From positions 1 through 63,532 of the forward strand of contig NZ_BCNV01000002.1 in the NCBI RefSeq assembly GCF_001570725.1: a stretch of DNA of 63,532 nucleotides. Direction: 5' to 3'. This DNA is from Paenibacillus amylolyticus (GTDB lineage: Bacteria > Bacillota > Bacilli > Paenibacillales > Paenibacillaceae). Of the stretch, positions 54,027-63,038 are shown piece by piece (positions within the stretch are counted from its first letter, which is position 1; every line of letters starts with the position of its first letter). A model generated the notes under the pieces. The model saw only the letters and a list, made by a program, of their open reading frames with translations, was not told the DNA's origin and made no database searches. A program made the translations under genes and the position numbers.

Positions 54027-54464
54027 ATGCGTACTACGTACATGGCTAAGCCTAACGAAGTTGAGCGCCAATGGCACATCATTGATGCTGAAGGCAAAAC
54101 CCTCGGACGTTTGGCGAGCGAAGCAGCTGCTTTGATTCGCGGTAAACACAAGCCACAATTCACTCCACATGTGGACACTGGCGATTTCGTTGTTATCATC
54201 AATGCTGAGAAAATCGTATTGACTGGTAAGAAAATGCAAGGTAAAAAATACTACCGTCACTCAATGCACCCAGGTGGTTTGAAAGTAACTACAGCTGAAG
54301 AGATGGTTAAAAACAAACCTGAGCGTATGTTGGAATTGGCTGTTCGCGGTATGCTTCCAAAAACTCGCATGGGCGAGAAAATGAAGTTGAGACTTAAAGC
54401 GTACAGAGGCACTGAGCATCCACATGCAGCACAAAAACCAGAAGTTTACGAACTTCGCGGTTAA
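54027..54464 (+). CDS. rplM: 50S ribosomal protein L13
   Basis: Early-assembly 50S protein. 145 residues; [20 protein letters not shown] and [17 protein letters not shown] are conserved. Pairs with rpsI 19 nt downstream, the standard two-gene unit. Confidence 0.97.
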   Translation: MRTTYMAKPNEVERQWHIIDAEGKTLGRLASEAAALIRGKHKPQFTPHVDTGDFVVIINAEKIVLTGKKMQGKKYYRHSMHPGGLKVTTAEEMVKNKPERMLELAVRGMLPKTRMGEKMKLRLKAYRGTEHPHAAQKPEVYELRG

Positions 54465-54483
54465 TTAAAAGGAGGACAGTTTC

Positions 54484-54876
54484 ATGGCACAAGTACAATA
54501 CTATGGGACAGGTCGTCGTAAACATTCGGTAGCACGTGTTCGCCTTGTACCGGGTGAAGGACGCATTGTCATCAATAAACGTGATATTAATGAATACTTC
54601 GGTTTGGAAACACTCAAACTGATCGTAAAACAACCACTGAACTTGACAGAAACGCTTAACAACTATGACGTTCTTGTTATTGCTCATGGTGGCGGAATCT
54701 CCGGTCAAGCCGGCGCAATCCGTCATGGTATCTCCCGCGCTCTGTTGAAAGCAGATCCGGAATACCGTGCATCCCTGAAAAAAGCAGGATTCCTGACTCG
54801 TGACCCACGTATGAAAGAGCGTAAAAAATACGGTCTTAAAGCAGCTCGTCGCGCACCTCAGTTCTCCAAACGTTAA
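54484..54876 (+). CDS. rpsI: 30S ribosomal protein S9
   Basis: Head protein whose C-terminal arginine reaches the P-site tRNA. 130 residues, ending [12 protein letters not shown]; begins with [26 protein letters not shown] upstream. Followed at once by a terminator. Confidence 0.97.
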   Translation: MAQVQYYGTGRRKHSVARVRLVPGEGRIVINKRDINEYFGLETLKLIVKQPLNLTETLNNYDVLVIAHGGGISGQAGAIRHGISRALLKADPEYRASLKKAGFLTRDPRMKERKKYGLKAARRAPQFSKR

Positions 54877-54880
54877 TATT

Positions 54881-54912
54881 AAAAGCCTTTGGCCTCGGTC
54901 AAAGGCTTTTTT
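54881..54912. terminator. Terminator after rpsI
   Basis: AAAAGCCTTTG/CAAAGGCTTTT, 11 bp, loop of 8 nt, then TT. A good terminator rightwards and possibly leftwards. Confidence 0.9.
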
Positions 54913-55561
54913 ATATATTCATGACTACTCACCTTATACTGCATCAGTTGGTGTAATATAGCTCTCATATCTCTCCACATGCTTGTACTTTGTCCCTTCA
55001 TTGCTTTTGTCGAATCCGCTTAATGTTTCTCAATACAATGCTTTAGTATGTGTGAATACATCTTAAAGAACCTCCCTAAATCCGTTTTACATTATTCGAT
55101 TTACTCTTATCGATCTTTCACCTCTACTTTCTATAATAGCTCCTTATATGATCATCTATGGGGACTCACGCTGTATTCACTGAATGCATTCGGTATGCTG
55201 TATTGCACTTCATTCTCTGTTCTAAGGCTCATCAATATTTCTTATGGAAACGATAAAAGTCCCTTACATATCAATTACTATATGTTGCAATCCTGCTCAC
55301 CTTAAAACTTGTTCTTCTCTTTCTTCATTTTCAATCAACTGGCGCTATATTGATTCTGCTTATGTAGACATGGACTGTGGAAACCCAACAGCAACAAAGG
55401 TTTTCAAGGGTATGTAATCTATTTTGATCTACCCGGTAACTTGGAGCAGTAGGATTGTTTTTATCTGAAAAACAGAGAAATGCGTAAACTGTACCAAAAT
55501 AATGTTTGCGAGTGGCTTTTAATGTGGGCAAAAACTGATTTATTTTACCATATGGCAGGCA
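54913..55561. other. AT-rich gap without a convincing gene
   Basis: About 650 nt between the rpsI terminator and the cysH promoter. Open frames at 55048-55305 (+) and 55331-55531 (-) have no good ribosome-binding site and no recognisable sequence. On the minus strand, AGGGAGG near 55070 precedes ATG and a 13-codon frame; a +1 shift would continue it into a protein-like stretch ending at 54934 (FDKSNEGTKYKHVERYESYI), possibly a broken small gene. Otherwise I see nothing. Confidence 0.5.
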
Positions 55562-55589
55562 TTGACATCCCCAATGAAAGTTTTATACT
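55562..55589 (+). promoter_or_regulatory. Promoter of cysH
   Basis: TTGACA (55562-55567), 16 nt, TATACT (55584-55589). The leader of about 60 nt is too short for an S-box or T-box. No CymR-like site is clearly readable. Confidence 0.8.
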
Positions 55590-55658
55590 AAACATAATTC
55601 ATATTAGATTAGTCGGTTTTAGAATGTATTGAAATGCAGAATGGGGGGGAATTCACAG

Positions 55659-56351
55659 ATGAACTTGTTGGAGAAAGAAGAATTGGCACGGACTAAGGCA
55701 GAAGAACTGGAACATGCGAGTCCAGAGGATATTATTCGGTATGCGATTGAGACATTTCCAAATATCACTTTTGCATGTAGTTTTGGTGCAGAAGATGTTG
55801 TACTTGTAGATATGCTACAAAAGATCAGCCCATCCACAGATATTTTTTATCTGGATACGGATTTTCACTTTAAGGAAACATACGAAACACGTGACAAGAT
55901 GCAGGAGAACTATAATCTTGATTTTGTACGTGTATCACCTAAGATTACGCCTGAAGAGCAGGCAGCTCAACATGGTGAAGAGATGTGGAAGTCTGACCCC
56001 AACGGATGTTGCAATATCCGCAAAGTCGAGCCACTGACACGTATTCTTTCACAGTACGATGCATGGATTACAGGTATCCGTAGAGATCAAGCGCCAACCC
56101 GTGCAAATTCGAAAAAGATTGAATATGACTCAAAATTCGGATTGATGAAATTTAATCCAATTGCGCATTGGACGACGGAAGATGTATGGCAATATATTCG
56201 TGACAATAACGTTGTATATAACCCGCTTCATGATCAGAACTACCCGAGTATTGGTTGTGAGCATTGCACACGTCAAGTTATGCCTGGCGAGGACCCACGT
56301 GCTGGACGCTGGTCTGGTAATGATAAAACGGAATGTGGCCTTCATAAATAA
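55659..56351 (+). CDS. cysH: Phosphoadenylyl/adenylyl-sulfate reductase, Fe-S type
   Basis: Reduces activated sulfate (APS or PAPS) to sulfite with thioredoxin. 230 residues. The substrate-binding SFGAEDVVL (41-49) is present. Cys pairs C117/C118 and C200/C203 are the 4Fe-4S ligands typical of APS-reducing forms; catalytic C226 is in TECGLH. ATG 55659 follows GGGGGGGA; the longer frame to 55629 is not used. Its natural partner sat, just downstream, is broken, so APS must come from another ATP sulfurylase or the gene serves little now. Confidence 0.95.
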   Translation: MNLLEKEELARTKAEELEHASPEDIIRYAIETFPNITFACSFGAEDVVLVDMLQKISPSTDIFYLDTDFHFKETYETRDKMQENYNLDFVRVSPKITPEEQAAQHGEEMWKSDPNGCCNIRKVEPLTRILSQYDAWITGIRRDQAPTRANSKKIEYDSKFGLMKFNPIAHWTTEDVWQYIRDNNVVYNPLHDQNYPSIGCEHCTRQVMPGEDPRAGRWSGNDKTECGLHK

Positions 56352-56373
56352 TAGATAAACAAGGAGCTGCAAG

Positions 56374-57158
56374 ATGACATCGATTCTGCTTCATGGAGGT
56401 ACGCTGGTGCAGCGTATCCTACAAGGAGAAGAACGGGAGCAGTTGTTGCAAGACCAGTATGAATATATCCTCTTAGCGTATTAATACTTGGACGATATCA
56501 GATTTGGATCTGATTGGTGTGGGTGCGTTCTCGCCACTTCAAGGTTTCATGAATGAGGAAGATTACCTTTCGGTTGTGTCTCGCATGCGTTCGTGGATGG
56601 AACCGTCTGGAGTATACCGATTACACTTATTGTTGACGATACACAGGCGGCATCCCTCCAGATTGGTGAACGTGTGAAACTTGTTGCTGATCAAGATGGG
56701 GTAACCGATGGTTTGCTCGAAGTCCAACCTATATACCAGGTGGATCAGGGTGAAGAAGCACGTCGTGTATTCAAAACAGATGATCCAGAGCATCCAGGTG
56801 TGAAAAATGGTTGGAGCGTCCTGCAACATACGTAGGAGGTCCAATTAAGTTCTAAACCGTCCGAAACATTGGGCGATTATTACGGAACATATGAAGCACA
56901 GGAGATTTATACTAACTTTACGGCTGAGGAACTGGGGATCACTCCGTTGTTCTTCGAGCATAGTTTCTTCTGTACCAACTGTGGAAATATGGCATCCAGC
57001 AAAACTTGTTCACAGGATAAGGAACACCCATATGACGCTTTCCGGCACCAAAGTGCGCGGATTGTTACGGTGACGGCCAATGCCCTTCACCTTAATTTAC
57101 ACGTCCTGAGGTAGCTGAGGTGCTGATTGAAGGAATGGCGGATCAAGTCTGGTCCTAA
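56374..57158 (+). pseudogene. sat: Sulfate adenylyltransferase (sat) pseudogene
   Basis: Fragments of a homo-oligomeric ATP sulfurylase lie in changing frames. ATG 56374 follows AAGGAG; the frame stops at 56482 and continues shifted ([19 protein letters not shown]), then shifts again near 56590 ([16 protein letters not shown]), near 56805 ([14 protein letters not shown]), near 57028 ([13 protein letters not shown]) and near 57070-57095 ([14 protein letters not shown]). Between about 56850 and 56868 roughly 130 residues are missing, including the HxGH-like nucleotide motif (normally TRNPVHRAHE) and GRDHAG. The next retained part begins [16 protein letters not shown]. No single product could be active. 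Confidence 0.93.
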
Positions 57159-57161
57159 CGG

Positions 57162-57189
57162 TATATTTGTCCATCTTGTCCCATATAGA
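57162..57189 (+). promoter_or_regulatory. Candidate SigE promoter of cwlD
   Basis: GTATATT (57161-57167), 14 nt, CATATAGA (57182-57189) resemble the SigE pattern KMATATW-N14-CATACANT at most positions. cwlD is a mother-cell gene in B. subtilis, which makes SigE plausible. It lies about 35 nt before cwlD. Confidence 0.5.
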
Positions 57190-57226
57190 TGATTAGAGTC
57201 ATTTATAGGGACGAGGTGGTTTTTTT

Positions 57227-57982
57227 ATGCGTAAAAATATGGGGAAGCACTTTGTAGTCTGGATTAGGTTAAAGACAATCAAAAGGGTCATGTTAAGCCT
57301 CGGTTTGCTGGCCATGTTAGTGGCGGTAATGTCCTATGAGCTGCCTTCAGCGAAGACGTCAGGTTACTGGAGTTTGCCGATGGCAGGTAAAGTCATTGCT
57401 ATTGATGCAGGACACGGAGGTCCAGATGGAGGAGCGGTGAGTAAACAGGGGGTTATCGAAAAGGATATCAACCTGGCTATCGCCTTGTATGTAAGAGATT
57501 ATTTGCAACAGGCAGGGGCCTTAGTTGTGATGACACGAGAAATAGACACCGATCTGGCGGAATCAGACACCAAGGGGTACTCCAAACGTAAGACGGAAGA
57601 TCTGAAACAAAGAGTACGGAGGATAGAGGATAAGCAAGCGGATCTTTTTATCAGCATTCACATGAACAGTGTTCCTTCAAACCGATGGAGTGGAGCGCAG
57701 GTTTTCTATACACCTAATCATCCGGATAACGAAGGACTAGCCAATCTGCTTCAACAAGAGATGGTTCGTAATCTCGAGAATACTGATCGAATCGCCAAAA
57801 CGGTGAATACAGTTTACCTGTTACAGGCTCTGAAGATCCCGTCAGCGCTGGTAGAAGTGGGTTTTCTTTCTCATCCTGAAGAGGCACGGATGCTTGCGGA
57901 CGAAGCTTATCAACGTAAAGTAGCTGCTTCGATCTATAATGGGATTCTCAGATATTCCTCAGGAGAACGACCTAAAAGTTAG
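57227..57982 (+). CDS. cwlD: N-acetylmuramoyl-L-alanine amidase CwlD
   Basis: Cuts peptide side chains from muramic acid so that muramic-delta-lactam can form in spore cortex. 251 residues: an N-terminal membrane anchor or signal (about 17-38), then an Amidase_3 domain with zinc and catalytic residues H63, E78, H145 and E210 (DAGHGGPDGGA, SIHMNS, VEVGFLSHPEEA). Starts after ACGAGGTGG. Followed by salA and gerD as in B. subtilis. Confidence 0.95.
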   Translation: MRKNMGKHFVVWIRLKTIKRVMLSLGLLAMLVAVMSYELPSAKTSGYWSLPMAGKVIAIDAGHGGPDGGAVSKQGVIEKDINLAIALYVRDYLQQAGALVVMTREIDTDLAESDTKGYSKRKTEDLKQRVRRIEDKQADLFISIHMNSVPSNRWSGAQVFYTPNHPDNEGLANLLQQEMVRNLENTDRIAKTVNTVYLLQALKIPSALVEVGFLSHPEEARMLADEAYQRKVAASIYNGILRYSSGERPKS

Positions 57983-58061
57983 TCATAACAAGAAGGGTAA
58001 TGATATAATTGGAACAGCATACCTAATTACATGCCAATAGATAAAGCTGAGGTGCTGTCTG

Positions 58062-59162
58062 ATGTTATCAAAAGAACAGATACTTGAACTATTACAGCCA
58101 TTACAAGAACCGCAGTTGGGAGTAAGTCTGACCGAACTGGAATGGGTTCGTGATATTATGGTGAAAGAAAATCATGTGGCTCTGACCATGGTGACACTGG
58201 AGAATCGGCCTGAGGATACAACAGCCTTGAGCGATGCAGCGCGTAATCTGTTGTCCCAGCACGGAATGAAGGATGTACATATTCGCGTGCGTGCAGCTTC
58301 TGAGCATGATCGTGAGAGCTTGAATATGGGACAACCTGATGAAGAGCAGGATCCGGACGAAGTGCTTGTGAAAGGTCATGCAGCGGGTCTGGATGGACAC
58401 GAGCTGTTAAGTCCTGAATCGGGTGTTCGTTTTATCGCAGTGGCCAGTGGTAAAGGTGGCGTTGGAAAATCAACGGTGACCGTTAATCTGGCTGCTGCCT
58501 TGGCACGACAAGGTAAGAAAGTGGGATTAATTGATGCCGACATCTACGGCTTCAGTGTACCCGACATGATGGGGATTGAGGAATATCCGGTCGTGGAAGA
58601 TGGCGTTATTCAACCGGTTGAGCGTTTCGGCGTCAAAGTCATGTCGATGGGCTTCTTTATTCGGGAGAACAACCCGGTAATCTGGCGTGGACCCATGCTC
58701 GGTCGGATGCTGCGTCAATTTTTTACTGATGTTCAGTGGGGTGAGTTGGATTATATGTTACTCGACTTGCCACCAGGTACGGGAGATGTTGCTCTGGATG
58801 TGCATCAGATGTTGCCACAGAGCAAGGAAATCATCGTTACCACGCCGCATGCAACAGCAGCTTTTGTCGCAGCACGTGCAGGTGCGATGGCCATTCAGAC
58901 CGATCATGAGTTACTTGGTGTGGTTGAGAATATGGCTTACTACGAGTGTGGCAGTTGCGGGGAGAAGGATTATGTCTTCGGTCGTGGAGGTGGGGGAAGG
59001 CTTGCGGAGAGTCTGCATACGAGCTTACTTGCCCAAATTCCATTAGGCACTCCGGATAATCATCCTTCCGAGCCAGATTTCTCACCTTCTGTGTATAAAG
59101 CAGATTCCCGTATCGGATCCATCTACGATGAAGTTGCCCGATCCATTGAATCGAAATTCTAA
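58062..59162 (+). CDS. salA: Mrp/NBP35-family P-loop ATPase SalA (ApbC-like)
   Basis: A 366-residue MRP-family protein; relatives carry Fe-S clusters, while B. subtilis SalA regulates scoC expression. It has an N-terminal MIP18-like (DUF59) domain of about 85 residues, a deviant Walker A SGKGGVGKST (129-138), DADIYGFSVPDMMG, and a C-terminal CxxC in ECGSCGEKDY. Which role dominates cannot be told. Convergent with gerD. Confidence 0.9.
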   Translation: MLSKEQILELLQPLQEPQLGVSLTELEWVRDIMVKENHVALTMVTLENRPEDTTALSDAARNLLSQHGMKDVHIRVRAASEHDRESLNMGQPDEEQDPDEVLVKGHAAGLDGHELLSPESGVRFIAVASGKGGVGKSTVTVNLAAALARQGKKVGLIDADIYGFSVPDMMGIEEYPVVEDGVIQPVERFGVKVMSMGFFIRENNPVIWRGPMLGRMLRQFFTDVQWGELDYMLLDLPPGTGDVALDVHQMLPQSKEIIVTTPHATAAFVAARAGAMAIQTDHELLGVVENMAYYECGSCGEKDYVFGRGGGGRLAESLHTSLLAQIPLGTPDNHPSEPDFSPSVYKADSRIGSIYDEVARSIESKF

Positions 59163-59186
59163 CGGCATGAGTGTATAAATACAACT

Positions 59187-59217
59187 AAAGCCTGCGTCCA
59201 TTTGGATGCAGGCTTTT
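59187..59217. terminator. Bidirectional terminator salA/gerD
   Basis: AAAGCCTGCGTCCA pairs with TGGATGCAGGCTTT (one wobble) followed by T; the opposite strand also shows a T-rich end. It serves the two convergent genes. Confidence 0.85.
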
Positions 59218-59247
59218 CAGATGCTATGGTGTATCAACACCTACTGT

Positions 59248-60009
59248 TTATGAACCTCCGCCTTCGCCAGAATCTCCACTGCTTCCACCATCTCCGCCAT
59301 CACTACCACCTTGACCCTGGTCCTCTTGTTGTCCACCTTGCTCTTGTCCCTGTTGTCCGCCACTTTCTACTTTGGGTTGCAATTCGTCCTGTACAACCTT
59401 CTTGAGTAAAGTGAGTACTTCCATACGGAACAATGGATTTTGCATGACTTCCTGCATAACAGTCATCGTCTGTTTGCGATAATCCGGAGTCTTCGTCATA
59501 TCCATGAACATCTTGGATACCTCGGGTGACTTCATGATGTCTCCAACAGACTTTTGATATGTGGGATCTTTAATCAACTGCATGTGAAGCTGTTTACTTT
59601 GAGCGTTAATCACTTTGGCAAATTCACTGGCAAACTGTGGATCTGTCATGATCTTTTCGAATTCCTTCTGGTATTCGGGAGCTGTAATGGTATCTTTTAC
59701 TGCAATACGTATTTGTTCAGAAGATTGCACAGGCATTAACATTTTCATACCAATGGTTCCCGAACCACCACCCGATCCGCCGCCACCTTCTTCTGAACCG
59801 CCGCCTTCACCGCTGGATGAGCTTTGACCTGTAAGAGCTTCCTCCACCGCTTTCTTGCCTTCATCGCTTTTCAAAATATCGACAACCATCGTTTTCATCT
59901 CTTTATAACTGCCCTGAGGAGGCGAAGAACTCTGATCTGAACCGCAGCCGGCAAGCATGACGGATAGCCCCAGTACGACACAGCATAGCTGCCACAAAGG
60001 CCGTTTCAT
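59248..60009 (-). CDS. gerD: Spore germination lipoprotein GerD
   Basis: Inner-membrane lipoprotein that clusters germinant receptors. 253 residues from ATG 60009 after AAGGAGGG; the extension to 60117 is upstream DNA. Signal peptide with lipobox LAGC (C22). The helical core (about 88-215) is GerD-like (KDPTYQKSVGDIMKSPEV). Unusual are a Gly/Ser-rich insert at 62-86 and a Gly/Gln/Ser tail at 216-253; B. subtilis GerD is near 185 residues. Position between salA and kbaA agrees with B. subtilis. Confidence 0.93.
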   Translation of the reverse strand: MKRPLWQLCCVVLGLSVMLAGCGSDQSSSPPQGSYKEMKTMVVDILKSDEGKKAVEEALTGQSSSSGEGGGSEEGGGGSGGGSGTIGMKMLMPVQSSEQIRIAVKDTITAPEYQKEFEKIMTDPQFASEFAKVINAQSKQLHMQLIKDPTYQKSVGDIMKSPEVSKMFMDMTKTPDYRKQTMTVMQEVMQNPLFRMEVLTLLKKVVQDELQPKVESGGQQGQEQGGQQEDQGQGGSDGGDGGSSGDSGEGGGS

Positions 60010-60134
60010 GTGTACAATCCCTCCTTGATTAGATACTGGATGTAGTATGTGATGGGAAAGGGGGAAATATGTTGAGCAATGATGGTTTTTTGCTGTGAAG
60101 GTTGGTAAAATAAACACTCGGGGGTGGAAAACAT

Positions 60135-60767
60135 TTGAATTTACGTAAATGGTTTTTCCTGTTTTGGACAGCCTTGCTTATTGGGGCCGCGGGAGCACTA
60201 GGCACAGGATTGATTATGATGCTGGTGAACGGAGAGAAAACAAATGGGTTGAATGATTTTCTTCTGTATCTTCTGATACTCTTTGGATCAGGGGTTATGA
60301 TCAGCGTGTATTCACAAATGGGTTTCTTTGCATATCTGATATTGAATTATATGGGTAAAGGTGTTTTTCCAAAGCGCGGTTGGCAGATTGTGCAGATTGT
60401 ACTAACAGTGTTAGCCCTGCTTGACGTGATGTTTTTGCGCCTGTTTGTTGGGGGAGACCGGGAACGCATATCGGATATCGTGCTAGGTATCATTATTTTG
60501 GCAGCAGCAATTGTTACCGCTTACGTTAAAGTGAAACTGACTCATATCTCCGCGCTCGTACCTACACTCTTTTTCATGATTGCCGTCACTATAGTGGAGA
60601 CGATCGGTGTATTACGTATTGATGTGAACGCTGCAACCATATTTATTGTGGTTCCTTTGCTCTTATGTAATGCATACCAAATGCTGATATTGCACAGGCT
60701 GGTGGATGTATCTACGAACCAGAGTGTAAGTGGAAAGGCAGAACACTTGAAAGAAAGCCGCGCATAG
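60135..60767 (+). CDS. kbaA: KinB-signalling pathway activation protein KbaA
   Basis: Integral membrane protein needed for KinB-dependent sporulation signalling in B. subtilis. 210 residues with about six hydrophobic spans from residue 5 onward, and a charged tail (KAEHLKESRA). TTG start after GGGGGTGG. Divergent from gerD across a 125-nt gap. Identified by synteny and membrane pattern; no catalytic motif. Confidence 0.87.
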   Translation: MNLRKWFFLFWTALLIGAAGALGTGLIMMLVNGEKTNGLNDFLLYLLILFGSGVMISVYSQMGFFAYLILNYMGKGVFPKRGWQIVQIVLTVLALLDVMFLRLFVGGDRERISDIVLGIIILAAAIVTAYVKVKLTHISALVPTLFFMIAVTIVETIGVLRIDVNAATIFIVVPLLLCNAYQMLILHRLVDVSTNQSVSGKAEHLKESRA

Positions 60768-60793
60768 AATTCGTTTTGCATAAAAAACATACC

Positions 60794-60821
60794 AAAAAGA
60801 GCTAACCTGGTTAGCTCTTTT
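60794..60821. terminator. Terminator between kbaA and pdaB
   Basis: A symmetric hairpin AAAAGAGCTAAC/GTTAGCTCTTTT with T or A runs on both sides, serving the two convergent genes. Confidence 0.88.
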
Positions 60822-60867
60822 CAACGTTTAACCTCGTGTTTGAGCTGTCGCTCCAGCAAGAAACCAC

Positions 60868-61644
60868 TTAATGACTACTGGCTTGGTCACGAACCTCTTT
60901 ACCCTCGACACTGGAATGGTTCAGCAATTCCGAGACGGTAACGAATTCATAGCCCTGATTTTTCAACTTGTCGATAATGACAGGCAGTGCTTCATGCGTT
61001 TGTTTGGAGGAATCGCTTGCATGCAGTAACACGATGTCACCCGGATGTGCTTTACTAACCACGCGATCAACAATAGTCTGTACACCAGGGTTTTTCCAAT
61101 CCAGGGAATCAGTATCCCACTGTACAACCTGATAGTTCAGACTATTGGCTACCTGAAGCACACGCTTGTCAAAGTCCCCGTTGGGCAGACGCAATAATTT
61201 CGGTTCTTTTCCCGTTAAATCGGTTAAAATGCTATGAGCTGTCGAAATTTCTTTGCGAATTTCTTCCTCGGTCAGGCTGCTGTAATTCTCATGTCTATGT
61301 CCATGGCTACCAATTTCATATCCTGCATCTTTGATTGCTGTAACAATTTCGGGGTGTGTCTTGCTCCAGGGGGAGGAAAGGAAAAAGGTTGCCTTCTGCA
61401 CTTTATTCTCCTGAAGAACTTTCAAAATCGGCTCTGTCCGTTTATCGCCCCAGCTAATGTCAAAGGTTAGTGCAATCACTTTCTTCTCGGTTGGAACGCT
61501 GTACACGGCTGATGGTGCTTCCTCCGAGAATACGGAGACATTACCTCTCTCCAGATAGATAATACCGATCGCAAAAACAGCAGCAACCAGGACAATCAGG
61601 TAACGTTTAATCTTTTTGCCGCTAAATACATAGAACGAGTTCAT
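60868..61644 (-). CDS. pdaB: Polysaccharide deacetylase PdaB-family protein
   Basis: Spore-cortex-associated NodB-domain protein. 258 residues: an N-terminal membrane segment (about 13-31), then NodB. Motif 1 reads TFDISWGDKR rather than TFDDG, so the second Asp is lacking, as in PdaB-type proteins; motif 2 is SHGHRHENYSS and motif 3 is LRLPNGDFDKR. Activity may thus be weak or altered. The start MNSFYVFSGKK is conserved. Confidence 0.92.
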   Translation of the reverse strand: MNSFYVFSGKKIKRYLIVLVAAVFAIGIIYLERGNVSVFSEEAPSAVYSVPTEKKVIALTFDISWGDKRTEPILKVLQENKVQKATFFLSSPWSKTHPEIVTAIKDAGYEIGSHGHRHENYSSLTEEEIRKEISTAHSILTDLTGKEPKLLRLPNGDFDKRVLQVANSLNYQVVQWDTDSLDWKNPGVQTIVDRVVSKAHPGDIVLLHASDSSKQTHEALPVIIDKLKNQGYEFVTVSELLNHSSVEGKEVRDQASSH

Positions 61645-61766
61645 TTCAATAAGCGCCCCTCTCCCATAAGAAATGCTTGTTTACTCTCCAATGTATGCTC
61701 GTACTGCCCAGTTATTCGTAACTGAACCTTGTTTGTCCATCATTTTAGATTCTACAGGAGGTTATT

Positions 61767-62384
61767 ATGTTAAAATTCAGTACATTTCTTAGAGATCTTG
61801 GTTCCATCCGCAGTGCTTTAATCTGGTCCGTAATTTTGTTTGCCGCAGGAATAGGGGCGGGATGGGTGAGTACAGGTCCACTGGAGGAGCTGTTGTTGAA
61901 TCAAATCGGAGGATTACGTGAGGTCAGTGAACGGCTGGAGCAGGGAGGCAATGTACAATGGAACTTCTTCCTGTTTATCTTTTTCAATAATGCTATCAAA
62001 AGTGTACTTGTCATTTATGCCGGTATATTCTTCGGAATTCTGCCTGTCATCTTCCTGCTGATCAATGGGATGGTCCTTGGATTTGTAGTGCATACCACGA
62101 TGAATTATGGAGCAAGCTTCTATGATATTGTGGTTAAAGGCTTACTTCCGCATGGCATTATTGAGATTCCGGTGATTATTATTGCTTGCGCATTCGGACT
62201 GAAGTTTGGTGGACTAGTTATCAAAAGCCTTGTACACGTTGGCAGTGACAAACGAAATACGATTGGGACGCGGTGGAAAGCATTTATGAATAGGACCTTA
62301 ACGGCATCTTTCTGGGTTGTCATCTTGCTTCTTGTAGCAGCGATCATTGAAAGCACACTTACGTATGCTCTGGTGAGAGGATAA
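61767..62384 (+). CDS. SpoIIM/DUF95-family membrane protein
   Basis: A 205-residue protein with about five membrane spans, including FFNNAIKSVLVIYAGIFFGI, typical of the stage II sporulation protein M family. SpoIIM in Bacillus acts with SpoIID and SpoIIP in engulfment. Several paralogues are common in this order, so the exact role is open. AGGAGG precedes ATG; divergent from pdaB. Confidence 0.87.
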   Translation: MLKFSTFLRDLGSIRSALIWSVILFAAGIGAGWVSTGPLEELLLNQIGGLREVSERLEQGGNVQWNFFLFIFFNNAIKSVLVIYAGIFFGILPVIFLLINGMVLGFVVHTTMNYGASFYDIVVKGLLPHGIIEIPVIIIACAFGLKFGGLVIKSLVHVGSDKRNTIGTRWKAFMNRTLTASFWVVILLLVAAIIESTLTYALVRG

Positions 62385-62538
62385 AATTTTGTGATGGTTG
62401 GCATTCATAAATTTTCAGAAAGTTGACCATAACAATAAAACGGGTTCCAGCAGCACCCATAAAAAGCGAATGCACGGGGTGCTGCATGAAACTTGTGTAA
62501 GTGTGATAAAGAGGCTATGCACAAAAAGGAGAACTCTA

Positions 62539-62769
62539 ATGCTGGGTATGTTGTTTAACGAGAAGGAATGCAAGGAACTAGACTATGTGCTGCGTAAAGA
62601 ATTAGATGAAATGCTGTTCGATCTAAGTGATAATCGTCTTGACCAAGAGATTAAATATGCTATCGCGAGCCGATATAAGACTGTGTTCCGCATGTATGCA
62701 CGCTTTGCCCCGCCAAAAGAGTTGTCCAAGTATGCAAGAGGTGGGAAGCTGAAAAAGTCGAAGCCGTAA
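62539..62769 (+). CDS. Small charged protein of unknown function
   Basis: A 76-residue, mainly helical, charged protein with a basic end (ARGGKLKKSKP). I do not recognise it. ATG 62539 follows AAAAAGGAG by 6 nt, a convincing binding site; the frame continues back to 62398 but looks non-coding. No membrane span, signal or Cys. Lies between the spoIIM-like gene and the rRNA promoters. Confidence 0.75.
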   Translation: MLGMLFNEKECKELDYVLRKELDEMLFDLSDNRLDQEIKYAIASRYKTVFRMYARFAPPKELSKYARGGKLKKSKP

Positions 62770-62900
62770 TGCTAAAGCTGGTCATATATTAGGTGTACAG
62801 TAGTGGATGCGAGGTGCGGCTCTTAATATCGGGTGCTGTACCTCTGAACCATGACAATGTTGAAATTGCTGAGGGGTTCATACTTTTTGTCGAAAAAGGG

Positions 62901-62929
62901 TTGACCTTTCTAATTTCATATGGTAAATT
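62901..62929 (+). promoter_or_regulatory. rRNA operon promoter P1
   Basis: TTGACC (62901-62906), 17 nt, TAAATT (62924-62929) with TGG before it. Upstream of P2, in a region otherwise without a gene (62770-62900 shows nothing more). Confidence 0.6.
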
Positions 62930-63009
62930 AATTTTCGTTCCTTTTTTAGGAGCGGTTCACCGAAACAAGCATTTAAATAAAGCGATTGAAAAATAATCGA
63001 AAAAAATGC

Positions 63010-63038
63010 TTGCAAAGAGAACTTCAACATGATATATT
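63010..63038 (+). promoter_or_regulatory. rRNA operon promoter P2
   Basis: TTGCAA (63010-63015), 17 nt, TATATT (63033-63038). It is A-rich upstream, consistent with an UP element. Confidence 0.82.

Noticed and set aside
55048..55305. 85-codon plus-strand frame in the AT-rich gap
   Set aside because: No ribosome-binding site, very Tyr/Ser/Leu-rich translation typical of AT-rich non-coding DNA.
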